Below, in pieces: positions 63,213 to 64,000 of a DNA stretch of 64,000 bases. The DNA lies in the NCBI RefSeq assembly GCF_026672545.1, contig NZ_JAPPRJ010000001.1, positions 186,001-250,000 on the forward strand, written 5' to 3'. This DNA is from Rhizobium sp. SL86. Lineage in GTDB: Bacteria; Pseudomonadota; Alphaproteobacteria; Rhizobiales; Rhizobiaceae. Both the position numbers and the translations under genes were made by a program. Below the pieces are notes generated by a model. The model saw nothing but the letters and a program-made list of their open reading frames with translations, was not told the DNA's origin and did not search any database. Positions within the stretch are counted from its first letter, which is position 1. Each line of letters opens with the position of its first letter.

Positions 63213-64000
63213 GTGTCGCGCAGGTGGTCCAGCCCCTTGCGCAGCGTCTCGACCATCTGATCCACCTCCGACCGGCTGATGACGAGCGCTGGCGAGGCCA
63301 GCATGCGGTCGCCGGTTGCGCGCATGACCAGACCGTTTTCCAGGCAGTGGTTGCGCACCGTCATGCCGGCATCGTCCGGTTTGGCAAACCGGCGGCGGGT
63401 CACCTTGTCGGCGGCGATCTGGACACCGGCGATCAGCCCCACCGCATCCACCTGGCCGACGATCTCGTGATCCTCAAGCGTCTTCAGGGCGGCGGCGAAA
63501 TAGGGGCCGATATCGGCGCGCACGCGGTCGACCAGCCCCTCCTCCTCGATGATACGCAGGTTTTCCAGCGCGGCGGCCGCACAGACCGGATGGCCGGAAT
63601 AGGTATAGCCGTGGTTGAAATCGCCGGCCTCCTCGATCATCACCTTGGCCACACGATCACTCACCAGCACGGCGCCGATCGGCAGGTAACCGGAGGACAG
63701 GCCCTTGGCGACGGGGGCGAGATCCGGCTTGAAACCAAAATGCTGATGGCCGAACCAGGTGCCGAGCCGGCCGAAACCGCAGATCACCTCGTCGGCAACG
63801 AGCAGGATGTTGCGCGCCTTGCAGATGCGCTCGATCTCCGGCCAATAGGTGTCCGGCGGAACAATGACGCCGCCCGCGCCCTGGATCGGTTCGGCAACGA
63901 AAGCGGCGACATTCTCCTCGCCCAGTTCGTCGATCTTCGCCTCCAGTTCGCGGGCCATCTTCAGGCCGAATTCGTCCGGCGTCAGATCGCCGCCCTCGGC
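63203..64000 (-). CDS. Class III aminotransferase, C-terminal part
   Basis: The gene continues beyond the window; 265 codons are visible. The PLP-binding region is complete: VAAFVAEPIQGAGGVI, LLVADEVICGFGR and the lysine in PDLAPVAKGLSSGYLPIGA. Family members include omega-amino acid:pyruvate and putrescine aminotransferases, and GDFNHGYTYSGHPVCAAAALE fits that group. The precise substrate is not clear. Visible sequence starts AEGGDLTPDEFGLKM at the edge. It converges on the GT39 gene with adjacent stops. Confidence 0.9.
   Translation of the reverse strand, partial: AEGGDLTPDEFGLKMARELEAKIDELGEENVAAFVAEPIQGAGGVIVPPDTYWPEIERICKARNILLVADEVICGFGRLGTWFGHQHFGFKPDLAPVAKGLSSGYLPIGAVLVSDRVAKVMIEEAGDFNHGYTYSGHPVCAAAALENLRIIEEEGLVDRVRADIGPYFAAALKTLEDHEIVGQVDAVGLIAGVQIAADKVTRRRFAKPDDAGMTVRNHCLENGLVMRATGDRMLASPALVISRSEVDQMVETLRKGLDHLRDTQR

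Overview
The window comes from a GC-rich alphaproteobacterium, almost certainly Rhizobiaceae (Rhizobium/Agrobacterium/Ensifer/Shinella relatives). Four things point there: RIME-like intergenic palindromes; flagellin and RopA-type porins with the family's typical termini; a TIGR02301 protein; and the rpoZ - rsh - acpS - lepB - rnc - era order usual in Rhizobiales. It reads as ordinary chromosomal core sequence with small accessory patches. No phage, transposase, integrase, CRISPR or rRNA was seen.

Layout. 1-7.5 kb: end of an EamA transporter, cysS, a patch of paired palindromic repeats around a DUF559 nuclease-like gene, two GFA-family zinc proteins around a 39-residue membrane peptide, a proline iminopeptidase, cimA and a Pcm-like methyltransferase. 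7.5-16 kb: rarD, a cupin, a LOG-family protein, a LysM protein, an Atm1-type exporter, and psd-pssA, which make phosphatidylethanolamine; pssA has a 31-bp tandem duplication of its translation start. 16-24 kb: small conserved genes, including an HMCES/YedK protein, a NUDIX hydrolase, a coupled ygfZ-HD-phosphatase operon, an EF-hand protein, an AraC remnant and a MscS channel. 24-27 kb: a NitT/TauT-type ABC importer. 27-35 kb: a large DUF2339 membrane protein, HD and MOSC proteins, a DMT permease, an orphan flagellin and an MFS carrier.

34-46 kb holds information-processing genes on the minus strand: recO, era, rnc, lepB, acpS, a DUF3563 peptide, rsh and rpoZ. A divergent NYN-domain gene, ada, a DUF1127 gene, smpB and dapA follow. 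46-54 kb is mostly envelope: a soluble lytic transglycosylase, an alpha/beta hydrolase, two tandem porins, tRNA-Ser(GCU) and an FAD reductase. 54-64 kb carries a PilZ-like protein, a HisC-like aminotransferase, small exported proteins, AMP nucleosidase, an orphan VapB-like antitoxin, and a polyprenyl-phosphate-sugar locus (flippase-like protein, GT2, GT39) resembling lipid A/LPS modification systems. A class III aminotransferase runs off the end.

The most interesting signals are mostly not genes: palindrome pairs whose loop sequences match within a pair but differ between pairs; the duplicated, frame-shifted pssA start; an antitoxin whose ribosome site and start codon lie inside a 23-nt inverted repeat and whose toxin is gone; a promoter that appears to make amn mRNA leaderless; and three perfect CtrA-type TTAA-N7-TTAA boxes in front of a small protein, the orphan flagellin and a porin.
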